A DNA stretch of 64,000 nucleotides from Planctomycetota bacterium (GCA_016795285.1 JAEUIC010000039.1:36167-100166); one strand, 5' to 3'; shown: positions 26,951 through 36,044, counted from the first letter of the stretch. Notes: a model not told the origin generated them from the letters alone. A program made the numbers and translations.

Positions 26951-28414
26951 ATGAGCACGATCGTCGTCTCGAACCGCCTTCCCGTCGTCGTCGAATCGCG
27001 CAAGGACGGCTTGCGCACCCGCCCCGGATCGGGCGGCCTCGTCACCGCCCTCTCCGCCGTCCTGCGCCGCGCCAAAGGGCGCTGGATCGGCTGGCCCGGC
27101 CTCTTCGACGCGCGTCCGGCGTCGGTGCGGCGCGTGCTGAAGGAGGCGGCGAAGAGCGAAGGCCACGGCCTCGTCCCGGTCCATCTCGACGCCGACGACT
27201 ACCGCGGCTTCTACGAGGGCTTCTCGAACGAGATCGTCTGGCCGCTCTTCCACGACCTGCCGTCGCGCTGCAACTTCGACCCCGACTATTGGGCGAGCTA
27301 CCTCGCCGTGCAGGAGAAGTTCGCCGACGTCGTGGCCGCCGAGGCGAAGAGCGGCGACCTGGTCTGGGTGCACGACTACCAGCTGATGGGAGTCGGCCAG
27401 TGCCTGCGCGAACGGAAGCTGCGCGCGCGCCTCTGCTTCTTCCTCCACATCCCGTTCCCGGCGCCCGACATCTTCGCGAAGCTGCCGTGGCGCACGGAGA
27501 TCCTGCAGAGCCTGCTCCGCTACGACGTGGTCGGGCTGCAGACCGCGCGCGACCTCGGCAACTTCCTCGACTGCGTGAAGCGGCTGCTGCCGGAGGCGCA
27601 GCAGCGGCTCGACGACGGCCGCTCGATCGTCGCCTTCGAGCAGCAGCGCACCGTCTGCGGCGCCTTCCCGATCGGCATCGACTGGAACGAGTTCGTCGAC
27701 GTCGCGCGCTCGGTCACCGCGGAGGTGCGCGTCGCGCAGCTGCGCGAGGACATGCGCGGCCAGCAGGTGGTGCTGGGCGTCGACCGCCTCGACTACACCA
27801 AGGGGATCCCCGATCGGCTGCACGCCTTCCACCACGCGCTGCGCCGCTATCCCGAGCTGCGCCGCAAGGCGACGCTGATCCAGGTGGTGGTGCCGAGCCG
27901 CGAGAAGGTGCCCGAGTACGCGACGCTGCGCTCGCAGATCGAGCGCGCCGTCTCGCAAGTCAACGGCGAGTTCGGCCAGCCGGGCTGGACGCCGATCCAG
28001 TACCTGTTCCGCAACCTGCCGCGCCGCGAGCTGATCGCCTACTACCGGCTCGCCGACGTGGCGCTGGTGACGCCGTTGAAGGACGGCATGAACCTGGTGG
28101 CGAAGGAGTACTGCGCCTGCCAGGTCGACGGCAACGGCGTGCTGATCCTGAGCGAGTTCGCCGGCGCGGCCGACCAGCTCGGCGTCGGCGCGATCCTGGT
28201 CAACCCCTACGACCGCGAGCGGATGGCGGATGCGATCCGGCGCGCGGTCCTGCTGCCGCTCGACCCGCGCCGCGCGGCGATGCGGCGGCTGCGGCGGCGC
28301 GTGCGCAAGGAGGATGTCCACCACTGGGTCGGCCGCTTCCTGTCGGCGGTCGCTTACGCCGGCGGCCGGCGGCGCAGCGGCGCGCGCTCCACGCGGCGCG
28401 GAGGCGGCGAATGA
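26951..28414 (+). CDS. otsA: Trehalose-6-phosphate synthase (GT20)
   Basis: The 487-residue product is a complete GT20 enzyme joining UDP- (or ADP-) glucose to glucose-6-phosphate to give trehalose-6-phosphate in the cytoplasm. Landmarks in order are IVVSNRLPVVVES, GSGGLVTAL, GRWIGWPG, VWVHDYQLM, FFLHIPFPAPDIF, AFPIGIDWNEF, GVDRLDYTKGIPDRL, VTPLKDGMNLVAKEY and LSEFAGAADQL. Length fits the bacterial family. AAGGAG lies 4-5 bases before the ATG at 26951; the frame is open to 26870 but that part lacks family features. It overlaps the phosphatase/GH15 gene by ATGA. Osmotic or dry stress protection is the usual role. Confidence 0.95.
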   Translation: MSTIVVSNRLPVVVESRKDGLRTRPGSGGLVTALSAVLRRAKGRWIGWPGLFDARPASVRRVLKEAAKSEGHGLVPVHLDADDYRGFYEGFSNEIVWPLFHDLPSRCNFDPDYWASYLAVQEKFADVVAAEAKSGDLVWVHDYQLMGVGQCLRERKLRARLCFFLHIPFPAPDIFAKLPWRTEILQSLLRYDVVGLQTARDLGNFLDCVKRLLPEAQQRLDDGRSIVAFEQQRTVCGAFPIGIDWNEFVDVARSVTAEVRVAQLREDMRGQQVVLGVDRLDYTKGIPDRLHAFHHALRRYPELRRKATLIQVVVPSREKVPEYATLRSQIERAVSQVNGEFGQPGWTPIQYLFRNLPRRELIAYYRLADVALVTPLKDGMNLVAKEYCACQVDGNGVLILSEFAGAADQLGVGAILVNPYDRERMADAIRRAVLLPLDPRRAAMRRLRRRVRKEDVHHWVGRFLSAVAYAGGRRRSGARSTRRGGGE

Positions 28415-30963
28415 GCGAGCTGCCGCTCGACGAACTCGCGCGTGCATCGTTGCTGCTGGTGGCGAGCGACTTCGACGGCACCGTCGCGCCGCTCGCCGCA
28501 CGGCCCGAACTCGCCGTCGCCGATCCGCAGGCGCTCGCCGCGCTGACGGCGCTGGCGCAGCTGCCGCAGACGCACGTGGCGATCGTCTCGGGGCGGCCGC
28601 TCGCGGAGCTCGAGCGGCTGGCGGCCGATCCGGCGTTCCTGCGCTGCGGCAGCCACGGCGCCGAGCGCGGCCGCCACCGCGGCGCGGCGTCGCTCGATGC
28701 AGCGGCGCGCGAGCGGCTGGCGCAGGCGGGCGAGGCGGCGCGCCGCTCGGCCGCGCGGCTCGAGGGGGCGTTCGTCGAGGAGAAGCCGGTCGGCATCGCC
28801 TTCCACTACCGCGCCTCCGACGCGACCGCCGCGGCGACCGTGGTAGCGGAGCTGCGCGCCGAGCTGGCGGGGCTCGCCGGCGGCCGCCTCATCGACGGCG
28901 CCGCGGTGCTCGAGTGCACCTTCGGCGATTCCGACAAGGGGCGCGCGCTGCGCGAGCTGCGCCAGCGCGTCGGCGCGACCGCGATCCTCTTCCTCGGCGA
29001 CGACGCGACCGACGACGACGCCTTCGCGGCGCTGCTGCCGGGCGACGTCGGCGTCGGCGTCGGCGAACGGGCGCGCGGCCCGTCCCATCGCGTCGCCGAC
29101 ATCGCTGCCGTCGCCAAGCTGCTGGCCGAGCTGGCGAAGCGGCGTGCCGCCTTCCTCGCCGAGCAGGCCGCCCTCTTCCCGCCGATCGAGCGCCACGTGC
29201 TGCTCTCCGACCAGCGCGCCTTCGCGCTGGTGGCGCCGAGCGGCCGCATCAGCTGGGCGTGCCTGCCGCGCCTCGACGGCTCGGCGCTCTTCGCGGAGCT
29301 GCTCGGCGGACCGGAGCGCGGCTACTTCGAGGTGCGCCCCGCCGGCGACGCGCCGCCGCCGACGCAGCGTTACCTGCCCGACACGCTGCTGCTCGAGACG
29401 CAGTGGCCGACCTTCCGCGTGATCGACTACCTCGACGCCAGCGGCGGCCGCGCCTTCCAGCGCGCCGGGCGCAGCGACTTGCTGCGCGTGATCGAGGGGA
29501 GCGGCCGGGTCCGCATCGCCTTCGCGCCGGCGGTCAGCTTCGGCCGCGCGCCGACGCGGCTGGTCGCCGCCGACGAGGGGCTCGTCATCGAAGGGGTGCG
29601 CGAGTCGTGCGTGCTGCGCGCGCCGGGGATCCGCTTCGACGTGCGCTCGGCGGGGCGCCACGACGTCGCGGTCGCCGAGTTCGAGCTCGGTCGCGAGCCG
29701 GTCGTGCTGGAGCTGCGTTACGGGACGCGCGCGCTGGTGGCTGCGCCCGACAGCGAGCCGCGCCGCCGCGAGCGGACCGCCGCGCACTGGAGCGCGTGGG
29801 CGGCGACGCTCTCGCTGCCGACGATCGCGCGCGAGCCGGTGCTGCGCAGCGCGTTGACGTTGCGCGCGCTCACCTACGGCCCGAACGGCGCCATCGCGGC
29901 GGCGGCGACCACGAGCCTGCCGGAGCAGCTCGGCGGCGTGCGCAACTGGGACTATCGCCTCTGCTGGCCGCGCGACGCGGCGCACGCGGCGGCGGCGCTG
30001 GTGCAGCTCGGCGCGACGGGGCCGGCGCTGAAGCTGCTCGACTGGCTGCTCGGGCTCTTCGATGCGATGGCGGCGGGCGGCGTGCTGGCGCCGGTCTACA
30101 CCGTGAGCGGCGGCAACGTCGCCGCGGAGGGCGAGCTGCCCGAACTCAGCGGCTACCGCGGCAGCAAGCCGGTGCGCCTCGGCAACCTCGCGAGCGAGCA
30201 GCTGCAGCTCGACGTCTACGGGCCGATCGTCGAGCTGCTGGCGCTGCTGGCCGCGCGCGGCGCGCCGCTCTCCTTCGACCATTGGCGGATGACCGAGGCG
30301 ATCGCCGAGACGGTGCGCCTCCACTGGCGCGAGCCCGACCACGGCATCTGGGAGGTGCGCGGGCCGCTGCGCCACCACGTCCACACCAAGGCGACCTGCT
30401 GGCAGGCGATCGATCGCGCCTGCCGCGTGGCGAGCTACCTCGGCCGCGAGTGCGAGGAGTGGCAGCAGCTGCGCACCGAGATCGCCGTCGACCTGCTGGC
30501 GCACGGGCCGCGCGCCGGCGACGGCAGCTTCGGCGCGGCGTACGGCGGCGAGGAGGCCGATGCCGCGGCGCTGTGGGTCGGGCTCACGGGATTGCTGCCG
30601 CCCGACGACGCGCGCTTCGTGGCGACCGTCGAGCGGGTCGAGCGCGAGCTGCTCGAGCGCGGCGGTGCGGCGGGCGGCGGCGCGGTGGTGCGCCGCTACC
30701 GCGTCGACGACGGGCTGCCGGGGATCGAGGGCGGCTTCAACTTCTGCACGACTTGGCTGGTGCGCGCGTGGCTGCTGCAGGGGCGGGTGGCCGAGGCGGC
30801 GCAACTCTTCGAGGAGTTCTGCGCGCTCGCCGGTCCGCAGGGATTGCTGGCGGAAGAACACGACGTCGCGCGCCATGTCGCGCTCGGCAACTTCCCGCAG
30901 GCCTACTCGCACGCCGGGCTGATCGAGTGCGCGGTGGCGCTCGACGCAGCCCGGCGAAGGTAG
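28411..30963 (+). CDS. otsB: Fused trehalose-6-phosphate phosphatase and GH15 glycosidase
   Basis: The 850-residue product joins two enzymes. Residues 1-245 are an HAD-type trehalose-6-phosphate phosphatase: Asp20 and Asp22 in ASDFDGT, then IVSGRPL and FLGDDATDDDAF. Residues about 255-850 are GH15: a beta domain (VLLSDQRAFALVAPSGRISW), then the alpha-barrel with NWDYRLCWPRDA, GIWEVRGPL carrying the general acid Glu, and GLLAEEHD carrying the base. GH15 members include glucoamylase and bacterial trehalase, so the second half may cleave trehalose or another alpha-glucoside. The ATG overlaps the otsA stop, so synthase and phosphatase are translated together. The gene symbol applies to the first domain only. 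The frame is intact across the junction. Confidence 0.9.
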   Translation: MSELPLDELARASLLLVASDFDGTVAPLAARPELAVADPQALAALTALAQLPQTHVAIVSGRPLAELERLAADPAFLRCGSHGAERGRHRGAASLDAAARERLAQAGEAARRSAARLEGAFVEEKPVGIAFHYRASDATAAATVVAELRAELAGLAGGRLIDGAAVLECTFGDSDKGRALRELRQRVGATAILFLGDDATDDDAFAALLPGDVGVGVGERARGPSHRVADIAAVAKLLAELAKRRAAFLAEQAALFPPIERHVLLSDQRAFALVAPSGRISWACLPRLDGSALFAELLGGPERGYFEVRPAGDAPPPTQRYLPDTLLLETQWPTFRVIDYLDASGGRAFQRAGRSDLLRVIEGSGRVRIAFAPAVSFGRAPTRLVAADEGLVIEGVRESCVLRAPGIRFDVRSAGRHDVAVAEFELGREPVVLELRYGTRALVAAPDSEPRRRERTAAHWSAWAATLSLPTIAREPVLRSALTLRALTYGPNGAIAAAATTSLPEQLGGVRNWDYRLCWPRDAAHAAAALVQLGATGPALKLLDWLLGLFDAMAAGGVLAPVYTVSGGNVAAEGELPELSGYRGSKPVRLGNLASEQLQLDVYGPIVELLALLAARGAPLSFDHWRMTEAIAETVRLHWREPDHGIWEVRGPLRHHVHTKATCWQAIDRACRVASYLGRECEEWQQLRTEIAVDLLAHGPRAGDGSFGAAYGGEEADAAALWVGLTGLLPPDDARFVATVERVERELLERGGAAGGGAVVRRYRVDDGLPGIEGGFNFCTTWLVRAWLLQGRVAEAAQLFEEFCALAGPQGLLAEEHDVARHVALGNFPQAYSHAGLIECAVALDAARRR

Positions 30964-31005
30964 GCCCGCGGGGCGATCGTCCGACTGGCGGCTCGCCGCG
31001 CGGGC
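30964..31005. terminator. Bidirectional hairpin between otsB-GH15 and the antiporter gene
   Basis: GCCCGCGGGGCG (30964-30975) and CGCCGCGCGGGC (30994-31005) pair in 11 of 12 positions around an 18-base loop. The element starts at the stop of the plus-strand gene and sits before the stop of the convergent minus-strand gene. No T-run is present. Confidence 0.5.
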
Positions 31006-31020
31006 TCGCCGCTCTGCCTC

Positions 31021-32337
31021 TCACCGGAAGAAGAGCAACGTCAGCCCGAGCAGCAGCGGCGCCAGCACGACGAGCGTCCAGCCGAGGTAGCCGAAGAAGC
31101 TCGGCATGCGGACGCCGGCCGCTTCGGCGATCGCCTTCACCATGAAGTTCGGGCCGTTGCCGATGTAGGTCATCGCGCCGAAGAAGACGGCGCCGCACGA
31201 GACCGCGGCCAGCGCGGCGTGGGTGGTGCCGACGATCTCGTCGGGGAGGTGCTGCGCGGCGGCGACGAAGGCGAGGTAGGTCGGCGCGTTGTCGAGGAAG
31301 GCCGACAGCGTGCCGGTCGCCCAGAAGTACTGCCACGGCTCGGTGAAGCCGAGCGTCTCGCCGTAGGAGCGCAGCAGCGCCAGCGCCGGGATCATCGCCG
31401 CGAAGATCGCGGCGAAGAGCAGCGCCACTTCGATCAGCGGCCCCCAGGTGAAGTCGTTGCGGGCGCGCAGCCCGGCCGGCGTGATCCGCAGCGAGAGCAG
31501 GGCCAGCAGCGCCATCACGGCGAACTGCGACAGCAGGGCGGCGGTCTCGCCGAAGCGCGGGTAGATCCACGCGCCGGAGAGCAGCACCGTCGCCGCGACG
31601 CCGAGCAGCAGGAGCAGGTTGCCCTTCCCCTCGAGCGCGAGCGGCTGGTGGCGCTCCACCTCCTCGTCGAGGTCGCCGCTGGTGGCGACATCCTCGCGGT
31701 GGAAGAGCCACTGGTCGATCGCGTTGAAGAGCACCAGCAACGCCGTCAGCAGCACGAGCCACGGCTTCCAGAGCTGCAGCGTCCACTCGAACGGCACCCC
31801 CTTCAGGAAGCCGAGGAAGAGCGGCGGGTCGCCGAGCGGCGTGAGGCAGCCGCCGCAGTTGGCGACCACGAGGATGAAGAAGACGACGATGTGGACGCGG
31901 GCGCGGCGCCGCTGGTTGGCGCGCAGCAGCGGACGGATGAGGAGCATCGCGGCGCCGGTGGTGCCGACGATGTTCGCCAGCACTGCGCCGATGCCGAGGA
32001 TCGTCGTGTTGGAGAGCGGCGTCCCGGCCAACGAGCCCGCGACCCGCACGCCCCCCGAGATGGTGAAGAGCGAGCCGAGCAGGCCGACGAAGGCGAGGTA
32101 CTCGAGCGCGGTGTGGCCGAGCGCGGCCGGCGTCGAGAGCGCGACGATGACGATGGCGGGCACGCCGAAGAGCGCGCTGACCAGCGCCTGGTTCTTGCGG
32201 TGGTGCCACCAATGGGGACAGAGCAGCGGCAGCACGGCGATCGAGAGGAGCAGCAGGACGAACGGCACCACCGTCCAGAGCGGCGGCGCGTCGGTCGAAC
32301 CTGCGGCGGCAGCGCCGGCAGCGACGAGGAGGTTCAT
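31021..32337 (-). CDS. NhaD/CitMHS-like sodium-proton antiporter family membrane protein
   Basis: The 438-residue product has about 11-12 membrane helices. Its pattern fits the ion transporter superfamily that holds NhaD, ArsB and citrate carriers. Landmarks are NTTILGIGAVLANIVGTTGA, NCGGCLTPLGDPPLFLGFL, a central acidic loop (GDLDEEVERH), GTLSAFLDNAPTYLAF and TYIGNGPNFMVKAIAE. The two re-entrant Asn/Asp-Pro motifs point to cation or organic-anion exchange; the substrate is not decidable. The ATG at 32337 overlaps the stop of a 72-residue membrane protein gene, so the two are coupled. The open frame up to 32433 lies across that gene and is not used. Confidence 0.85.
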   Translation of the reverse strand: MNLLVAAGAAAAGSTDAPPLWTVVPFVLLLLSIAVLPLLCPHWWHHRKNQALVSALFGVPAIVIVALSTPAALGHTALEYLAFVGLLGSLFTISGGVRVAGSLAGTPLSNTTILGIGAVLANIVGTTGAAMLLIRPLLRANQRRRARVHIVVFFILVVANCGGCLTPLGDPPLFLGFLKGVPFEWTLQLWKPWLVLLTALLVLFNAIDQWLFHREDVATSGDLDEEVERHQPLALEGKGNLLLLLGVAATVLLSGAWIYPRFGETAALLSQFAVMALLALLSLRITPAGLRARNDFTWGPLIEVALLFAAIFAAMIPALALLRSYGETLGFTEPWQYFWATGTLSAFLDNAPTYLAFVAAAQHLPDEIVGTTHAALAAVSCGAVFFGAMTYIGNGPNFMVKAIAEAAGVRMPSFFGYLGWTLVVLAPLLLGLTLLFFR

Positions 32338-32552
32338 GCTTCGTCCTTGTGGGTCGGCGCGGTCAGCACCCGCCAGTAGCACCAGCCCGCGAATCCGAAG
32401 ACGAAGGCGAGCCACGCCACCATGATCGTCCATCCGGCCGCGCTGAGGCCGGCGGCGGGGGCGGGGTCACTCCACGCGGCGGGGGCAGGTTCCAGCCCAG
32501 CGGCGGGCCACGAGGCGGGCCACGAGGCGAGCCAGGGGAAGAGAGCGGGCAC
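32334..32552 (-). CDS. Small membrane partner of the antiporter
   Basis: The 72-residue product starts at a GTG (32552) with GGAG about 7 bases upstream. It has a Trp/Pro/Ala-rich first half and one strong membrane helix (WTIMVAWLAFVFGFAGWCYW), ending in a short charged tail APTHKDEA. Its TGA overlaps the antiporter's ATG. The tight coupling suggests a subunit or assembly factor of that transporter. The frame stays open to 32726, but that upstream part has no features. No family is recognised. Confidence 0.65.
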   Translation of the reverse strand: MPALFPWLASWPASWPAAGLEPAPAAWSDPAPAAGLSAAGWTIMVAWLAFVFGFAGWCYWRVLTAPTHKDEA

Positions 32553-33038
32553 AGGAATCTCCAGGTCGAACGACCCGTGAGGGGGCGGCCCGACCCCCTC
32601 GATTCCTGCAGAGCGTTCCGCGCTGCACCCGTGTCTCGATCGCCCGCGCTCGGTCGAGAGCGGGGCGTGCGCGCGGTACCGACCACGAGCGCCCTGGAGT
32701 GGCGCACCGATTCCGCCGCTCGACACCGGCCGGCGCTGCGGCGGGGCAGCGGGTGGGGCGCGCGGGGCAGCGAGGGGTCGGGAGGCGAAGCCAGCTCAAG
32801 ACCGATCTCAAGCGATCGATCAGATGGCGGCCCGACCATCTGGAACCTGCGAGCCGAGCGACGACCCGCACCCTTTTTCACCGCGGGAGTCCGAGAAGAC
32901 CCCTCGATGCGGCGCGGGAAGCTAGCGCCGTCTCTCAGCGGAGGAGCTGCGAAATCGCCGCTGCCCAGCTAGCGCAGCGCAGGCCCCGCCAGCGCAGCTC
33001 AAACCCAGCCAGCGCAGCTCAGACCCAGCCAGCGCAGC
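32553..33038. other. Intergenic stretch without recognisable genes
   Basis: Apart from the 20-bp tandem repeat near its right end, I see no coding pattern or RNA gene in these 486 bp. Several open frames cross it, but none has a ribosome site or family features. It is somewhat less G/C-rich than the flanking genes. Confidence 0.5.
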
Positions 33039-33048
33039 TCAGAGCAGG
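32971..33048. repeat. 20-bp tandem repeat, about four copies
   Basis: Units start at 32971, 32991, 33011 and 33031, each opening AGCGCAGCKC and mostly continuing with a CCCAGCC-like half. The middle two differ at one base. The last unit runs over the stop codon (33039-33041) of the small minus-strand gene. No inverted symmetry is visible. Confidence 0.75.
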
Positions 33049-33293
33049 ATCGCCGCCAAGACGAGCGCGGTGATGGCGAGCGCCGCCGCGGTCTCCTTCA
33101 TGACGACGAAGGCGATCATCGCGCGATCGGAGAGCAGGCCGTCGGCGGCAGGAGCCGTCGCCATCGATGGGGCGCTGACGGGCGCGGCCGTGGCGGGCAG
33201 CGCCGCGACCGCAACCGAACGACCGAGCGGCCGACGGGCGAGCGCCCGCTGGCCGAGTCCCGCAAGGGTGAGAGCCCCATTCGTAGTGGTCAT
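33039..33293 (-). CDS. Small protein with C-terminal membrane helix
   Basis: The 84-residue product has an Ala/Pro-rich first part and a C-terminal hydrophobic helix (TAAALAITALVLAAILL). A very strong GGAGGAG lies about 7 bases upstream of the ATG at 33293, the main reason to accept it. It may be a tail-anchored protein. The last codons overlap the 20-bp repeat. No family is recognised, and neighbours give no hint. Confidence 0.6.
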   Translation of the reverse strand: MTTTNGALTLAGLGQRALARRPLGRSVAVAALPATAAPVSAPSMATAPAADGLLSDRAMIAFVVMKETAAALAITALVLAAILL

Positions 33294-33392
33294 CGCTCTT
33301 CTCCTCCACTAGGTGACGCGCGAACAACTTGCGCACGGCGGGAGTAGAGCGAACAGATTGCGAACGTCAAGCGCCTTGTTCTTCGCGGCTCA

Positions 33393-36044
33393 TCAAGGTT
33401 CGCGAAGGAGGCTGCCACCCTGCAGCGAGACGGCGAAGCGGGTCGTGCCGCGCCGCCCCGAGAAGTCGATCGTCGTGGCGTCCAGCAGCGGCAGCGACGT
33501 CGGCTGCGTCGGCTCTGCCGCCGCCGCGGCACCGATCGCCCACGCCCGCTCGATCGCGACCCCGGCCGGCAACCGGAGCCGCAGCGACAGGCAGGGCGGC
33601 GCGACCGGCGGCGCCATCACGCTCCCCTGCAGCGACCGCCCGTCCGCTGCCACCTCGACCTCGAAGCCCACCGCCCCGAACGAGGTCGGCGCCCCCGCCA
33701 GTCGCAGTCGCGCCCCTGGCCGCGCGAGCCACCGGCGCGGCGTCGCGTCACCGAGCCGCAGCGCATCGGGCCGCTGGTCGTCGTCGCGATCGACCTCGTG
33801 CACCACCATGCCGCGCAGCATCGAGAGGAAGAGCGCGCTGCCGGCCGAGTTGGGCGGCAGGTAGGTCGCTCGCCCGGTGCCGCGCCCCTCGATCGCGAGC
33901 GGCCGCAGGCTGCTCCCCTCGCCGCTGATCCAGGTGCCCGGCGTCATGCCTTGCGCGAGCTTGCCGTAGAAGGCGACCACCACCTCGTCGGGGCGATCGA
34001 GCGCGAGGAGCGTCTCGACGCGGCGCAGCGTGTAGAGGTCGTCGATCCCTTCGGTGTTGGCGAAGAGGCCCGAGTGCTGATCGAAGCGGACGAGCCCCAT
34101 GCAGAGGCCGCCGTGGCGCGCCGGGTAGTCGATCAGCCAGCGGAGCCGTCGGTCGTCGCGCGCGAAGAGGCCCGACCCGGCGGCGTAGGGCGAGACGAGG
34201 TTCCAGTAGGAGCCGAAGGTCGAGGCGGTCAGCAGCGGGTAGGCGCGCTCGGCGCCGAACAGCGCCATCGGCACGAAGGGGGGCTCGACGTCGCGCTGCA
34301 CACTGGCGTCGACGGCCGCGTGCAGGCGCGCGCGCAGGTCGGCGGCGGCGGCGCGGTAGCGCACGACGCGCTCGTGGTCGTCGGGGTGGTCGAGCTCCTC
34401 GAGCGTGTGGGCGAGATCGACGAGCCCGCGCCAGAAGGCGGCGTTCGTGTGGAGGTTGTCGACGGGGGTCGCGAGATCGCCGCAGTAGGCCTGCTTCGGC
34501 AGGAGCCCGGCGGGCGTCCGCTGCGCGAGCCACGCGTCGACCTCGGCCGCCACCGCCAGCGCGCGCGTGCGGGCGCGCGCGGCGAGGGCGATCGCCTGCT
34601 GCGCCGAGTCGCGAGGTGGCGTCCCCGCCATCCACGAAGCGGAGAGGCGCCCCCGCTCGAGCTGCCACCACTCGCGGAGCAGCTGCGCCTTGAAGCCGAC
34701 GTCGAACGCCTCGATCCCCTGCTGGAGCGGCCGCGCCAGGAGCGGCTCGAGCCCGCGCTCCGTGTCGGGCACCGCGTAGCGCCACAGCGCGCGCAGCGCG
34801 TCGCCGCACTCCGCCTGGAACGTGAGCGCGTAGAAGTTCTGCGCCGAGTAGTTGAGCGTGTCGCCGTCGAAGAGTTGCAGCAGCCCGGCGAGCGTCGCGC
34901 GCCACGCCTCGTTCACCCGCGGTTCCGGCGTCTCCAGCACGAACGCGCCGCCGAGCGCCGCTCGCCAGTCGCGCTCGACCGCGGCGTCGGCGTCGGCGAG
35001 GTCGGGTGCACGGTCGGGGGCACGGTCGGGGGCACGGTCGGGTGCTGGCTCAGGGGTGGTGGCGGAGGTGGCCGACGGCGCGAGGGGGGCGGGAGGCGTC
35101 GGCTCGAGCCGGAGTCCCAGCGTCGCGCGCTGGCCGGGGGCGAGCTCGACGAGGCGGCGGGTCGGGCCGTTCTGCTGCCAGCCGTCGCTGCAGAAGCAGC
35201 GCTCCTCCGCGGGGACGCCGAGTTCGACGGCGAAGCGCAGCGGCCGAACGCCGGCGCCCACCTGCAGCCGCAGCGTCGGCGCGCGCGCGGTCGACGGCGC
35301 CGGGGGCGCGTCGCTTGGCAGCAGCAGGAGTTCGAGCGCGGCGCCGCTCGGGTCGCCGAAGGTGACGATCGGCAGCCAGCCGTCGCGCAGCGCCGGCGGT
35401 GAGGGCGGCTCATCGGCCGGTGCGCGGGGCGCCGCGTCGGGCGGCGTGGGGGCAGGCGCGCTGCCGCGGCCGAAGGGGCGCCAGCGCGGCGAGGGGCGCG
35501 AGCCGGCGTCGGCGACGGCGTCCAGAGCGGCACTGCGCGACGCATCCGGCAGTGCCGAATCCGCGGCCGCAGCGGGCGGGCACTCTTCGACCCAGAAGGT
35601 GATGGGGGGCACCGCGAGGTCGTGCCACGACGGATGGTCGGCGCGCAGCGCGAGGCCGCTGCCGTCGCCCGCCACGCGCACCTTCGGGCCACCGCGCGGA
35701 TCGGCGAGCAGCAGCGGCACCTCGGCGAAGGCGGCATTCACGAAGCGCAGCGGCGGCAGCAGCGCGGTGAAGCTCTCGTAGCTCGGCCCGAGCGGCTCGC
35801 GCAGGGCTGCCTCGCCCCAGAGATCGGTCGCCGCCGCCAGTACCTCGTCGAGCGACGCCCACGCGAGCGGCGGCGGGGCGGGTTGCGCGGAAGGTGGCGC
35901 GAGCGGCTCGGCGCGCGGCGCGGCGCGCGGCGCGGCGCGCGGTGCAGCGAGCGGCGCGGCGAGCGGTGCCGTGCGTGGTTGCGGTGGCTCGCTCGGGCTG
36001 CCGCAGCGCGCGGCGCCGAGCAGCGTCAGCGCGAGTGGTGCCAT
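33393..36044 (-). CDS. Exported alpha-toroid glycosidase-like protein
   Basis: The 883-residue product begins with a hydrophobic signal (MAPLALTLLGAARCG) and a low-complexity Ala/Pro/Arg region. A large beta-rich part with a Pro/Ala insert comes next, then from about residue 400 a helical region resembling the six-hairpin glycosidase superfamily. Landmarks there are NFYALTFQAECGDALRALW, LLPKQAYCGDLATPVDNLH, TFGSYWNLVSPYAAGSGLF and GTWISGEGSS. Substrate and catalytic residues cannot be fixed. Two 12-bp repeats expand the coding sequence: one encodes a run of APDR units near 35008-35043, the other Arg/Ala/Pro units near 35900-35960. The ATG at 36044 is favoured; a GTG one codon earlier and an ATG at 36128 are alternatives. 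Confidence 0.7.
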   Translation of the reverse strand: MAPLALTLLGAARCGSPSEPPQPRTAPLAAPLAAPRAAPRAAPRAEPLAPPSAQPAPPPLAWASLDEVLAAATDLWGEAALREPLGPSYESFTALLPPLRFVNAAFAEVPLLLADPRGGPKVRVAGDGSGLALRADHPSWHDLAVPPITFWVEECPPAAAADSALPDASRSAALDAVADAGSRPSPRWRPFGRGSAPAPTPPDAAPRAPADEPPSPPALRDGWLPIVTFGDPSGAALELLLLPSDAPPAPSTARAPTLRLQVGAGVRPLRFAVELGVPAEERCFCSDGWQQNGPTRRLVELAPGQRATLGLRLEPTPPAPLAPSATSATTPEPAPDRAPDRAPDRAPDLADADAAVERDWRAALGGAFVLETPEPRVNEAWRATLAGLLQLFDGDTLNYSAQNFYALTFQAECGDALRALWRYAVPDTERGLEPLLARPLQQGIEAFDVGFKAQLLREWWQLERGRLSASWMAGTPPRDSAQQAIALAARARTRALAVAAEVDAWLAQRTPAGLLPKQAYCGDLATPVDNLHTNAAFWRGLVDLAHTLEELDHPDDHERVVRYRAAAADLRARLHAAVDASVQRDVEPPFVPMALFGAERAYPLLTASTFGSYWNLVSPYAAGSGLFARDDRRLRWLIDYPARHGGLCMGLVRFDQHSGLFANTEGIDDLYTLRRVETLLALDRPDEVVVAFYGKLAQGMTPGTWISGEGSSLRPLAIEGRGTGRATYLPPNSAGSALFLSMLRGMVVHEVDRDDDQRPDALRLGDATPRRWLARPGARLRLAGAPTSFGAVGFEVEVAADGRSLQGSVMAPPVAPPCLSLRLRLPAGVAIERAWAIGAAAAAEPTQPTSLPLLDATTIDFSGRRGTTRFAVSLQGGSLLREP
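35008..35043. repeat. 12-bp tandem repeat inside a coding region, three copies
   Basis: GCACGGTCGGGG at 35008-35019 and 35020-35031, with a one-base variant at 35032-35043. In the minus-strand gene it encodes repeated Ala-Pro-Asp-Arg. It keeps frame, so copy changes alter only linker length. Confidence 0.75.

Noticed and set aside
20644..27075. A 2143-codon open frame on the minus strand
   Set aside because: It lies antisense to the DUF1549 and WD40/coiled-coil genes, is extremely Arg/Ala-rich and has no domain. Long antisense frames are expected at this GC content. The same holds for 2153-6193 (plus).
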